From positions 44,149 to 108,148 of the forward strand of contig NZ_JAPDIR010000016.1 of NCBI RefSeq assembly GCF_029870595.1: a stretch of DNA of 64,000 nucleotides. The letters run 5' to 3'. Below, one piece after another: positions 26,868 to 35,355 of the stretch (position 1 is the first letter of the stretch; the number at the start of each line of letters is the position of its first letter). Under the pieces are notes generated by a model that was not told the DNA's origin, did no database searches, and worked only from the letters and a program-made list of their open reading frames with translations. Source of the stretch: Sphingomonas sp. CBMAI 2297. Lineage in GTDB: Bacteria; Pseudomonadota; Alphaproteobacteria; Sphingomonadales; Sphingomonadaceae. The translations under genes and the position numbers were made by a program.

Positions 26868-27263
26868 CTAGCGCCGCGCCAGCGCCTTCTCGCGGGCCCT
26901 GGTCACCTCGACCCAGCATTGCGCCACCACGACCGGCGCGATCGTCCCGCCGCGATAGGCGTCGCCCCGGGCGATGCAGCCGCGATCGCGCTCCGCCAGC
27001 CATTTGCGCTGCTCGGCCAGCAGCCGCTGCCGGGCCGCCGGCCCGGATCGCCCCCGCAATTCCGCATAGCGCGCGCTCATCCGCGCATCGGCGACGCGCA
27101 GTTCGTGCGCCGCGCAATGCTGCATGTCGAAGCTCGTCTCGCACTCGGCCGGCGCGGGATCCTTGAAGGCCGGGTTCTGCATGAAGGCGCCGGCGGTCTG
27201 CGCCGATGCGCCGGACGCGATCAGCGATCCGGCGAACACGGCCACGGCAAATCGAAAGGTCAT
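26868..27263 (-). CDS. LprI-like (DUF1311) periplasmic protein
   Basis: 131 residues; signal peptide MTFRFAVAVFAGSLIASGASA. The mature part has the LprI N-terminal pattern: FDMQHCAAHELRVADARMSARYAELR followed by LAEQRKWLAERDRGC and a final QCWVEVTRAREKAL, with Cys residues expected to form disulfides. In Mycobacterium LprI inhibits lysozyme, but most DUF1311 proteins are uncharacterised, so inhibition is only a possibility here. The start at 27263 directly precedes the signal peptide; a longer frame to 27359 adds unlikely basic sequence. Confidence 0.78.
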   Translation of the reverse strand: MTFRFAVAVFAGSLIASGASAQTAGAFMQNPAFKDPAPAECETSFDMQHCAAHELRVADARMSARYAELRGRSGPAARQRLLAEQRKWLAERDRGCIARGDAYRGGTIAPVVVAQCWVEVTRAREKALARR

Positions 27264-27504
27264 GCTCTTCTCTCCCGCCGCGAAACGCCGACGCCCCGCC
27301 CCGGTTCGCGGCTTCCAATGTAGGGTTCCGCCTGTCATGCCGAACAGGCTCTTTCTCATCGCGAAGAAATGTCGTGCGGATTCCAGCCTCCGCCGGGCAG
27401 GGGATTCATTCCACCAGGGTAATCCCGATGCGCCGGAGATGGGTTTGGGCTTCTCTATTGACGTTAGGGCCTTTGCGACCTTTGGCGCCCAATTCGGGTA
27501 AAAA

Positions 27505-27981
27505 TCAGTTCACCGCCTCGCCCGGATCGGTGCCCCAGATATGGCTCTGCTCGATATAGCCGCCGCGCCCGGCCACATCGAACCAGCACCAGTTGCTCGC
27601 GCAGCGGCTCACCCGGCCGACCACGCCGGGCGCTGCGCGCCAGCTCACTCGCGCATTGAAGCGGGGGGCGTCGCGCATCTCGCTCACGGTGCCGATCACC
27701 ATTGCCGTGCGCACGTCGTCGAGCAGGTTGGCGAGCATCCAGCCCTGGGTGCCGTCCGGATCCTCGACCTTGCGCCATTCGCCATAGATGTCGATCACCT
27801 TCAGCGGCAGGCCGCGGCGCTGATAGAGCCAGTTCGAGGGATAGTTGCGCCCCGGGCCGGTGCGCATCCGGGCCTTCTCGGCCTTGATCGAGACGAAATA
27901 GGGCGTCTTGCGCTGGGCCGATGCGGGAACGGCCAATCCCAGCGCGACGACGCCGAGCACGGCCCATTTCCCAAAACGCAT
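27505..27981 (-). CDS. Exported SH3-domain (SH3b) protein
   Basis: 158 residues with signal peptide MRFGKWAVLGVVALGLAVPASA. Two bacterial SH3-like repeats follow: KAEKARMRTGPGRNYPSNWLY...GEWRKVEDPDGTQGWM (about 32-85), then a less conserved half with VSRCASNWCWFDVAGRGGYIEQSHIWG (about 100-152). SH3b modules bind cell-wall peptides. It lies beside the LprI-like protein on the same strand, 241 bases upstream of it; both are exported. It is transcribed away from the hydroxyacid dehydrogenase. Confidence 0.85.
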   Translation of the reverse strand: MRFGKWAVLGVVALGLAVPASAQRKTPYFVSIKAEKARMRTGPGRNYPSNWLYQRRGLPLKVIDIYGEWRKVEDPDGTQGWMLANLLDDVRTAMVIGTVSEMRDAPRFNARVSWRAAPGVVGRVSRCASNWCWFDVAGRGGYIEQSHIWGTDPGEAVN

Positions 27982-28077
27982 GCGACCCTCATGAACTAGT
28001 GTCCGCGCTATCTACGCCGAGCAGCGCCTCGCCATCAACCGTTGACTGGCGCCGCGCCACCGGCCAAGCCGCCCTTT

Positions 28078-29076
28078 ATGGCACATGGCCCGCGCCCTTC
28101 CCGTCCCCGGGTGATCGTCACCCGCGCGCTGCCCGACGGCATCGAGGCGCGCATGGCCGAATTGTTCGATGTCGTAACCAATGCCGGCGACACGCCCATG
28201 TCGCCCGAGGCGCTCGGCGCGGCGATGGCGGATTGCGACGTGCTGGTGCCCACCGTCACCGATCGGATCGATGCCGCCCTGCTCGCGGCCGCGCCCGGCC
28301 GGCTGCGCCTGATCGCCAATTACGGCGCCGGCGTCGGCCATATCGACCTGAAGGCCGCCAGGGCGCGCGGCATCACCGTCACCAACACCCCCGGCGTGCT
28401 CACCGAGGATACCGCCGACATGGCGATGGCGCTGATCCTCGCCGTGCCGCGCCGCCTGGTCGAGGGCGACGAGCTGGTCCGCGCGGGCGGCTGGACCGGC
28501 TGGGCTCCCACTTCGATGCGCGGGCACCGGATCGGCGGCAAGAAGCTCGGCATCCTGGGCATGGGCCGGATCGGCCAGGCGGTGGCGATGCGGGCACGCG
28601 CCTTCGGTCTCCAGATCCATTATCACAACCGCCACCGCCTGCCGCAGGTGCTCGAGGCGCAGCTGGGCGCCACCTGGCACCCCGAGCTCGATTCGATGCT
28701 TGCGGCGGCGGACATCCTCACGATCCACACCCCGCATACCGGCGCCACGGGCGGCCTGATCGACGCGCGACGGCTCGACCTGCTCGGTTCCCGGGGCTGG
28801 CTGATCAACACGGCCCGCGGCGAGATCGTGGACCAAGAGGCGATGATCGCCGCGCTCGCCCAGCGGCGCATCGCCGGCGCCGGGCTCGACGTCTATGTGA
28901 ACGAGCCCGCGGTCGATCCGCGCCTCGTCGCGCTCGACAATGTCGTGCTGCTCCCCCATCTCGGCTCCGCCACTTTCGAAGGGCGCGAGGATATGGGCGT
29001 CAAGGTGATCGCCAATATTCGGGTCTGGTCCGATGGGCATCGGCCGCCCGACCAGGTTCTCGATGGCTGGCTATAG
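28078..29076 (+). CDS. D-isomer 2-hydroxyacid dehydrogenase (glyoxylate/hydroxypyruvate reductase type)
   Basis: 332 residues from the ATG at 28078; a TTG at 28042 would add 12 residues. NAD(P)-dependent reduction of a 2-oxoacid such as glyoxylate. The Rossmann motif GMGRIGQAVAMRA and the catalytic triad are visible: Arg in LINTARGEIVD, Glu in GLDVYVNEP, His in LLPHLGSATFE. The gene is isolated, with divergent and intergenic neighbours. With malate synthase elsewhere in the window, glyoxylate is a reasonable substrate but not proven. Confidence 0.88.
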   Translation: MAHGPRPSRPRVIVTRALPDGIEARMAELFDVVTNAGDTPMSPEALGAAMADCDVLVPTVTDRIDAALLAAAPGRLRLIANYGAGVGHIDLKAARARGITVTNTPGVLTEDTADMAMALILAVPRRLVEGDELVRAGGWTGWAPTSMRGHRIGGKKLGILGMGRIGQAVAMRARAFGLQIHYHNRHRLPQVLEAQLGATWHPELDSMLAAADILTIHTPHTGATGGLIDARRLDLLGSRGWLINTARGEIVDQEAMIAALAQRRIAGAGLDVYVNEPAVDPRLVALDNVVLLPHLGSATFEGREDMGVKVIANIRVWSDGHRPPDQVLDGWL

Positions 29077-29102
29077 GCTGGGGACCATTCTTCCTTCGGC
29101 AC

Positions 29103-29119
29103 CCCGGCCTTGAGCCGGG
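29103..29119. repeat. REP-like hairpin
   Basis: CCCGGC and GCCGGG form a six-base stem around CTTGA, just after the hydroxyacid dehydrogenase gene. The surrounding sequence resembles dispersed REP units. The rest of 29077-29370 shows no gene I can support. Confidence 0.5.
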
Positions 29120-29370
29120 CTCTTGCCGGCGGAAGCAGAAGCGGGATCGCGGCCCGGGGCCGGAACGACGGCGAAAAGATCAGACAATTGTTCAGGCCAT
29201 GAACCTGCGATCATCTTGCCGATACTTTGCGGATTCTAGCGCGATACCTCCGATCCGGGGCATCTTCTTCGCGGTTAACCATGGCCGGCAAGGCAGCGGT
29301 AAGCGCGATACTGCGTAACTCCTCCCGCGCGATCCCCGCCATCGGGGCAGCCGCGCCGGGGGATCACCAG

Positions 29371-29808
29371 ATGCAATCGAGAGAATCGCGGCGGGAAGTC
29401 GTCATCCCCGCCCAGATGCGCAGCAAGGGGGGATGGTGCGACGTGACCATCCGCAACATCTCGCCGCACGGCATGATGCTGCTGGCACCGTTCCCGCCCA
29501 GGCCGGGAACCTATGTCGAGGTCCGCAAGGCCTCGCTGGCGCTGGCGGGCCGGGTCGTGTGGGTGAAGGGGAAGACGCTCGGCATCCAGTTGCTGGAGCG
29601 GCTGAACTTCAACGCGCTGCTCCGCGCCGCCAACGAAAGCTGGGCCGCCGGCCAGGGCGGCACGCCCCGAAAGGGCGGCCGCCGGAGCGAATCCCCCGCG
29701 ACCGACCGGCCCGCGCGGAGAACACCCCATGCCCTTCGCGGCTGGCTGCTCGCCGGCGTCGCGATCGCCTGTGCCGGCACCGCCGCGATCACGCTCTGGC
29801 ACCCCTGA
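29371..29808 (+). CDS. PilZ-domain protein with C-terminal membrane helix
   Basis: 145 residues. The PilZ domain spans about residues 1-85: SRESRREVV gives the RxxxR c-di-GMP arginine region, and DVTIRNISPHGMML corresponds to the (D/N)xSxxG motif, here NISPHG. A basic linker follows and then one membrane helix near residues 122-141 (WLLAGVAIACAGTAAITL). GGGGGA nine bases before the ATG favours 29371; a start at 29281 would add 30 residues. A membrane-tethered c-di-GMP receptor would fit; a GGDEF-EAL enzyme lies at 59605. Confidence 0.75.
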   Translation: MQSRESRREVVIPAQMRSKGGWCDVTIRNISPHGMMLLAPFPPRPGTYVEVRKASLALAGRVVWVKGKTLGIQLLERLNFNALLRAANESWAAGQGGTPRKGGRRSESPATDRPARRTPHALRGWLLAGVAIACAGTAAITLWHP

Positions 29809-29860
29809 CCAACGCTTGCCGATGCTCCCGAGACGCGGTCCGAACCGCGCCGGAAACCCC

Positions 29861-31264
29861 TTAGTCGCCCGTCAGAATCCGGTCCACCAGCTGCTTCACC
29901 GTCGGAACGAAGCCGTTCGAATAGAACGGGTCGCGCTTGAAGCTATAGGCGGCATGCCCCGCGAACATCAGATTCTCGTCGGTCGGGCCGCCATGGGCGA
30001 TGTCCTGCAGCGTCTTCTGGATGCAGAAGCTGCGCGGATCCGCCAGCCGGCCGGTCGAGTTGGTCTCGGTATCGGCCCAGGACGAGAAGGCGCACTGGCT
30101 CAGGCAGCCCATGCAATCCGCCTGGTCCTTGCGGATGATGCCCTTCTCCTCCTCGTTGACGAACACCAGCGTGTTGTCCGGCGTCTTGAGCGCCGAGGTG
30201 AAGCCGTTGCCGAACCATTGGCGGGCCCGGAGCAGGTCGTTGCGGGTCACCCAGAAATTCTTGCCCTTCACGCCGACGTCGAGCTGGAAGGTATGGTCGC
30301 CCGCCTCCTCGGTCGAATAGGGGATCTGGCGCTCCGAGCGCGCCTCGAGATTGCGCAGGAACGGGTTGCGCACCGCCGACGAATAGAAGCCGGTCGGCGA
30401 GAAGCGGTGAAGCAGCACCTCGCCTTCCTCGATCTCCATCAGCTTGGCCTTCCAGCCATCGGGAATCGGGCTTTCCTGGGTGAGCAGCGGGCGGGTGCCG
30501 AACTGGAAGGCGATGCGGCCGAGCTCGGGATTGTCGATCCAGTCGTTCCAGTCGCGCAGGTACCAGACGCCGCCGGCCATGACGATCGGCACCTCGTCCG
30601 GGATGCCGCCCTCGCGCATCACGTCGCGCAGTTCCTTGACGCGGGGATAGGGATCCTGCGGCTTGAGCGGATCCTCGGCATTGGACAGGCCGTTATGGCC
30701 GCCGGCGAGCCAGGGATCCTCATAGACCACCGCTGCCAGCCACTCGCTCGCCTTGGAATAGGCGCGCTTCCACAGCGCGCGGAAGGCGCGGCCGGAGCTG
30801 ACGATGGGGAGATAGTTGACGTTGTACGACGCCGCGATCTCGCTGAGCTTGTAGGGCATGCCCGCGCCACAGGTGACGCCGGCGACCATGCCGCGGGTGC
30901 GCTCCAGCACGCCGTGCAGCACCCGCTGCGCGCCGCCCATCTCCCACAGCACGTTGATGTTGATCGCGCCCTTGCCGTCGCCGATCTCGAAGGCCTTCTT
31001 GACCTGCTGGACCGCGCCCTCGATCGCGTACTGGATCAGTTCCTCGTGCCGCTCGCGGCGCGTGAGCGCGCGATAGATCTGCGGAATGATCTTGCCTTCG
31101 GCGTCATAGCTGTCGGCATTGACCGCGGAGACCGTGCCGATGCCCCCCGCCGCGGCCCAGGCGCCCGCGCTGGCATGGTTGGTGGCAGCCACACCCTTAC
31201 CCCCCTCGACGATCGGCCAGACCTCGCGGCCGTTGTACAGGATGGGCGACAGACCCTTGAACAC
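29861..31264 (-). CDS. Nitronate monooxygenase-like flavoprotein with four-Cys C-terminal extension
   Basis: 467 residues. The TIM-barrel part (about 1-330) has NHASAGAWAAAGGIGTVSAV, VTCGAGMPYKLSEIA and IVMAGGVWYLRDW, as in FMN-dependent 2-nitropropane dioxygenase/nitronate monooxygenase proteins, which are usually about 320-370 residues. The last 130 residues carry C384-x2-C387-x3-C391 and C414, spaced like an iron-sulfur ligand set, then a conserved-looking LMFAGHAAYSFKRDPFYSNGF. The reaction is therefore uncertain; it may be a two-cofactor oxidoreductase. It is a single gene with no clear partner. Confidence 0.8.
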   Translation of the reverse strand: MFKGLSPILYNGREVWPIVEGGKGVAATNHASAGAWAAAGGIGTVSAVNADSYDAEGKIIPQIYRALTRRERHEELIQYAIEGAVQQVKKAFEIGDGKGAININVLWEMGGAQRVLHGVLERTRGMVAGVTCGAGMPYKLSEIAASYNVNYLPIVSSGRAFRALWKRAYSKASEWLAAVVYEDPWLAGGHNGLSNAEDPLKPQDPYPRVKELRDVMREGGIPDEVPIVMAGGVWYLRDWNDWIDNPELGRIAFQFGTRPLLTQESPIPDGWKAKLMEIEEGEVLLHRFSPTGFYSSAVRNPFLRNLEARSERQIPYSTEEAGDHTFQLDVGVKGKNFWVTRNDLLRARQWFGNGFTSALKTPDNTLVFVNEEEKGIIRKDQADCMGCLSQCAFSSWADTETNSTGRLADPRSFCIQKTLQDIAHGGPTDENLMFAGHAAYSFKRDPFYSNGFVPTVKQLVDRILTGD

Positions 31265-31329
31265 AGAACCTCCAGACTAAAATTCGCGCGACGCTAGACG
31301 GATCGGACGCAACAAGCGAGCAACAATCG

Positions 31330-32463
31330 TCACTGCAGTGCGTCAGGCCGTCCCATCGCGGCGCCGTAGAGGCGCGCATAGGCGGCGATCATTTCCCCTT
31401 CGTCGAACAACGCACGGGCGCGCGCGCGGTTCTCCTTCCCCACCATCTCGCGCTCCTCGGGATGCCGGGCGAACATGTCGATCCGGTCGCGCAGCACCAC
31501 CTCGGTGCGCTCGGGCGGCAGGAAATGCTGGTTGCGCTCGCCGACCATCTTGGGGATGTCGCCCACCGGCGGCGCCACCACCGGCAGGCCGGCCGCCATC
31601 GCCTCGAGCACCGAGATCGGCGCCTGCTCGCTCCTCGACGAGAGCGCGAACACGTCGAACAATCCCATATAGCGATGCGGCTCGCGCAGGAATCCGGGCA
31701 GGATCACCGCATCCTCGATCGCCATCGCCTCGGCGGCGTCGAGGATGTTCTGCCGCTCCGGCCCCTCGCCGACGATCACCAGCTTGAAACGCGTGTTCAG
31801 CCCGGCCACCGCGCGGACCAGCAGCGGCAGGTCCTTCACCGGCCTGAGGCCGGCGACACAGCCCACCACCAGCGTCCCGGGCTTCTTCTGCTTGAGCTCG
31901 GGAATCAGCTCGATATCGGGCTTGCCGGCATAGAGCTTGGTCGGGATGCCGTTGGCGATGCGGAACAGGCGCGCGCGCGGCTGGCGCCACTGGTTGAGCG
32001 CGATCCGCTCGAGCACTTCGGAAGGCACGACCAGCGCATTGGCCGCGGGCAGCGCGATGCGGCGATACATGTTGCGGACCGGATTGAGCTTCTCGGCCTC
32101 GTCCTGGTTGAACCCGTCCTCATGGTGGATCACCGGCGGCAGTCCCTTGCCGAACACGCGCGCCGCCATCACGCCGTCGATCGCCCCCCAATTATAGGTG
32201 AGCACCAGGTCGAAGCGGCGCATGTAGCGCGCGATCGCCTCGTAGCGCTTCACCGAGGGCCGGCCCGAGAGCGGCGGCGGATCCTGCGCGATCTCGTACT
32301 TGATCCCCTTGGCGATCATCGCCCGCGCCTCGAGCTGATCGGGCATGGCCGAGACGATGGTGTGCCGCGCCTTGTCGCCGAACGCGTTCATCAGCCGCAC
32401 GGCGCGCGCTTCCTTGCCGCCGAGGTTGAAGGTCGAGTGGAGGTGGAGGATGTGGATCGGCAT
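31330..32463 (-). CDS. Glycosyltransferase family 4 protein
   Basis: 377 residues of the GT-B fold, moving a sugar from a nucleotide donor. The N-terminal half begins IHILHLHSTFNLGGKEARAVRLMNAF, with the glycine-rich acceptor-side loop. The C-terminal GT4 domain shows VVGCVAGLRPVKDLPLLVRA, FKLVIVGEGPERQNILDAA and the donor motif EQAPISVLEAMAAGLPVVAPPVGDIPKMV, whose glutamates bind the donor. It stands alone rather than in a polysaccharide cluster, so product and acceptor are unknown. It is divergent from an exported protein gene. Confidence 0.9.
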   Translation of the reverse strand: MPIHILHLHSTFNLGGKEARAVRLMNAFGDKARHTIVSAMPDQLEARAMIAKGIKYEIAQDPPPLSGRPSVKRYEAIARYMRRFDLVLTYNWGAIDGVMAARVFGKGLPPVIHHEDGFNQDEAEKLNPVRNMYRRIALPAANALVVPSEVLERIALNQWRQPRARLFRIANGIPTKLYAGKPDIELIPELKQKKPGTLVVGCVAGLRPVKDLPLLVRAVAGLNTRFKLVIVGEGPERQNILDAAEAMAIEDAVILPGFLREPHRYMGLFDVFALSSRSEQAPISVLEAMAAGLPVVAPPVGDIPKMVGERNQHFLPPERTEVVLRDRIDMFARHPEEREMVGKENRARARALFDEGEMIAAYARLYGAAMGRPDALQ

Positions 32464-32547
32464 CGTTGGATGGGGTGCTTAGCGGGGGATTGCGCGGACG
32501 TCACGTCCGTTGGACATTCCGCTGACGCCGCCAAGGGGATCAAGTCC

Positions 32548-33063
32548 GTGAAGACAGTGATATGCGCGGCCGTGCCGGCGCTTCTCTCCGCAATTGCGCC
32601 CGCCCGGGCCCAGGCGGCCGCACCGGCGGGCTGCGCCATGCCGGCGACACGGAACATCAGCGATGTCTATGCCACGCTCAGCCAGCGCGCCATCGCGATC
32701 GTCGAACACGCCGCCGCCGGGGGATGGCAACGCGATTCCGAGCTCCGCGCGCTGGTGCGGCCCGATGCGGAATTCGATCTCGGCTCGGGCGATGTCGGCG
32801 GCCCCCTGGGGAAGGGCCCCGCGGGCGCACATGCGCTGGCCGCCGAAATGAAGGCGGATTCCTTCCACTATCTCCCCTGGAGTTCGATTCCGATGGTGGT
32901 CGATCCCTGCGACGAATGGAGCGTGAAAGTCGCGTTCATCGATAGCCGCGCCTCGACGCTGGCCGATGTGGAATTCACGTTCCGCGGCGGCGTGCTCGTC
33001 TCGGCGAAAGGCTGGTCACAATCCTATGTCGCCGGGCAGATCAAGCCCGTCGCCAACCGCTAG
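32548..33063 (+). CDS. Exported protein, unknown (possible NTF2-like fold)
   Basis: 171 residues starting at GTG 32548, with AAGGGGA about eight bases upstream. Signal peptide about VKTVICAAVPALLSAIAPARAQA. The mature part begins with a helix SDVYATLSQRAIAIVEHAAAGGW and then alternates strands (DEWSVKVAFIDS, LADVEFTFRGGVLVSAKGW), similar in outline to the secreted NTF2-like protein at 6111. Its two Cys residues (CAMPATR and DPCDEW) could pair. It ends in a CTAG shared with the convergent hydrolase gene. Confidence 0.7.
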   Translation: MKTVICAAVPALLSAIAPARAQAAAPAGCAMPATRNISDVYATLSQRAIAIVEHAAAGGWQRDSELRALVRPDAEFDLGSGDVGGPLGKGPAGAHALAAEMKADSFHYLPWSSIPMVVDPCDEWSVKVAFIDSRASTLADVEFTFRGGVLVSAKGWSQSYVAGQIKPVANR

Positions 33064-33929
33064 CCCGCCACCTTCGCCAGCAACCGCTCGATCCCCGCCA
33101 TCGCTTCCGGCTCCTCCAGCGTCGGCGCGTGGCCGACCCCGGGCACCGTCACCAGCTCGGCGCCCGGCACGCGCTCCACCATCCGGGCCGCCGTCTCCTC
33201 GCTCAATATGTCCGAGCGCTCGCCGCGCACGATCAGCAGCGGTCGGCCGGCAATGGCGTCGATCGTCGGCCACATGTCCGGTCCGGCCTCGTTGCCGGGC
33301 ACGCGGAACGGCTCGGCGATCTTCATGTCGTAGTCGAGCACGATGCGGCCCGAGCTGTTCACTCGGTAGAGCCGCTTGGCCATGCGCAGCCAGTCCTCGA
33401 TCTCGTACCCCGGATAGACATCGGCATTGCTGCTCGCCAGCGCGCGCGCCGCGTGCATCCAGGTCGGATACCAGACCGCCTTGCCGACATAGGTGCGGAT
33501 GCGCGCCAGGCCGGCAGGGTTGATCTCCGGCCCCACATCGTTGAGCACCACGCCGGCCAGCTTGTCGCGCTCGGTCGCGGCGAGCAGCATGGTCACCAGC
33601 CCGCCCAGCGAAGTGCCGACCGCGATGAACTTCCCGATCTCCCGCTCCTCGAGCAGCGCTTCGACGTCCTGGAAATAGGTGAGCGGAACATAGCTCATCG
33701 GATCCTTGGCATAGCCGCTCTCGCCGCGCCCGCGAAACTCGATGCAGAGCACGCGCCACTGGCCCGCCAGCCGCTCGGCCAGCCCCTCATAATCGCGCGC
33801 GTTGCGCGTCAGGCCGGGGAAGCAGAGCACGGGCGGCCGGTCCGCCGGCCCGGCATATTCGCGATAGTGGAGACGGATGCCGTCCCGCGACCACCAGAAA
33901 CCGTCGGAATAGTTGCGCCGATCGCCCAT
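33060..33929 (-). CDS. Alpha/beta hydrolase
   Basis: 289 residues, cytosolic. The fold is clear: PVLCFPGLTRNARDYEGLA (oxyanion region), VLCIEFRGRGESGYAKD, nucleophile elbow GTSLGG with Ser, Asp in VRGERSDILSEE, and His in VPGVGHAPTLEEP. The pattern resembles ester or C-C hydrolases; no substrate can be named. The ATG at 33929 is only 18 bases from the divergent selO start, and GGGGAAGG sits almost on the ATG, so its promoter must lie within selO. It shares a CTAG stop with the gene at 32548. Confidence 0.85.
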   Translation of the reverse strand: MGDRRNYSDGFWWSRDGIRLHYREYAGPADRPPVLCFPGLTRNARDYEGLAERLAGQWRVLCIEFRGRGESGYAKDPMSYVPLTYFQDVEALLEEREIGKFIAVGTSLGGLVTMLLAATERDKLAGVVLNDVGPEINPAGLARIRTYVGKAVWYPTWMHAARALASSNADVYPGYEIEDWLRMAKRLYRVNSSGRIVLDYDMKIAEPFRVPGNEAGPDMWPTIDAIAGRPLLIVRGERSDILSEETAARMVERVPGAELVTVPGVGHAPTLEEPEAMAGIERLLAKVAG

Positions 33930-33947
33930 CCTTCCCCATATCGCCGC

Positions 33948-35297
33948 ATGGACTTCACTCCGCAACAGGCGATCCTCGAACTGGGCGACGCCTTCTACGA
34001 TCCGGTCGCGGCGGCGCCGTTCCCGCAGGCGATCCTGCGCTTCCGCAACGACCGGGCGGCGGCGGAGGTCGGGCTGGACGGCCTGTCGGACGCGGAATGG
34101 ATCGCGCATTTCGGCCGGTTCGAGCCGCTGAAGGGATCGCTCGCCGCGCCGCTGGCGCTGCGCTATCACGGCCACCAGTTCCGCGTGTACAATCCCGAGA
34201 TCGGCGACGGCCGCGGCTTCCTGTTCGCGCAGATGCGCGACCGGGGCGGCCGGCTGATGGACCTCGGCACCAAGGGATCGGGGCAGACGCCCCATAGCCG
34301 CTTCGGCGACGGGCGCCTCACGCTGAAGGGCGGCGTACGCGAGATCCTCGCCACCGAGATGCTGGAGGCGCTGGGCGTCGAGACGTCGCGCACCTTCTCC
34401 CTCATCGAGACCGGCGAGGCGCTCCACCGCGGCGACGAGCCCTCGCCCACCCGCTCGTCGGTGCTCGTCCGCCTGAGCCACGGCCATATCCGCATCGGCA
34501 CGTTCCAGCGCCTCGCCCATCTCCAGGACCGGGACGGGCTCCGCCAACTCACCGCCTATGTGCTGCGCCACTATCATGGCGAGGAATATGGCGAGGACGG
34601 CCCCGCCCGCCTGCTCGCCCATGTCGCCCGGCGGACCGCGCGGATGGCGGCGCGCTACATGGCCGCCGGCTTCGTCCATGGCGTGCTCAACAGCGACAAC
34701 ATCAACGTCACCGGCGAGAGCTTCGACTATGGCCCATGGCGGTTCGCGCCGTTCTGGGATCCGGGCTTCACCGCCGCCTATTTCGACCATGCCGGCCTCT
34801 ACGCCTTCGGCCGCCAGCCCGAGGCGATCTACTGGGACGCGATGCAGCTCGCCATCTCGCTGCGCCCGATCGCCGAGGAGGAGGCGCTGATCGAGGCGAT
34901 GGAAATCTTCCCCGAGGCCTATCGGCGCGAAGTGACCGACGCGCTGCTCTGGCGTCTCGGCGTCGTCCCACGCGGCACCGAGGCGGACCGGGTGCTGACC
35001 GGCTCCCTCGAAAAGGCGCTGGCCGAGACGCTGACCCCGCTGGACGAATTCTTCTTCGACGCGTTCGGCGGCGCGCTTCCTACCCATTATGGCGAAGCGT
35101 TCGACGATCTGCGCGGCCAGCTCGAGCATTACCGGCCACGCAAGGCGCGCGACCATGGCTATTGGTCCGGCACTCCCTGCGCCATGCTGATCGAGGAGGT
35201 GGAGGCGATCTGGGCGTCCATCGCCGAAGCGGACGATTGGGGACCGCTGCACGCCAAGATCGCCGCAATCCGGCGCATGGCCGAGGCACTGGCCTAG
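33948..35297 (+). CDS. selO: Protein adenylyltransferase SelO (YdiU/UPF0061)
   Basis: 449-residue pseudokinase that transfers AMP from ATP to Ser, Thr or Tyr of target proteins; in E. coli it is linked to redox control. Kinase-like features are present: LDLGTKGSGQTPHSR with the ATP lysine, and FVHGVLNSDNINVTGESFDYGP, which holds the catalytic Asp-Asn and the metal-binding DYGP. It is slightly shorter than E. coli SelO (478), and no C-terminal Cys motif like CxxC was seen in the last residues. Starts of selO and the hydrolase are back to back. Confidence 0.93.
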   Translation: MDFTPQQAILELGDAFYDPVAAAPFPQAILRFRNDRAAAEVGLDGLSDAEWIAHFGRFEPLKGSLAAPLALRYHGHQFRVYNPEIGDGRGFLFAQMRDRGGRLMDLGTKGSGQTPHSRFGDGRLTLKGGVREILATEMLEALGVETSRTFSLIETGEALHRGDEPSPTRSSVLVRLSHGHIRIGTFQRLAHLQDRDGLRQLTAYVLRHYHGEEYGEDGPARLLAHVARRTARMAARYMAAGFVHGVLNSDNINVTGESFDYGPWRFAPFWDPGFTAAYFDHAGLYAFGRQPEAIYWDAMQLAISLRPIAEEEALIEAMEIFPEAYRREVTDALLWRLGVVPRGTEADRVLTGSLEKALAETLTPLDEFFFDAFGGALPTHYGEAFDDLRGQLEHYRPRKARDHGYWSGTPCAMLIEEVEAIWASIAEADDWGPLHAKIAAIRRMAEALA

Positions 35298-35355
35298 CCG
35301 CCAAAATTCGTGCAAGAGCAGGGGATCCTTTCTGAGAGCCCTTCCCCGACATCGA

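Noticed and set aside
29161..29195. General-stress (EcfG-type) promoter GGAAC...GTT
   Set aside because: Spacing of 23 bases is well outside the usual 16-17.
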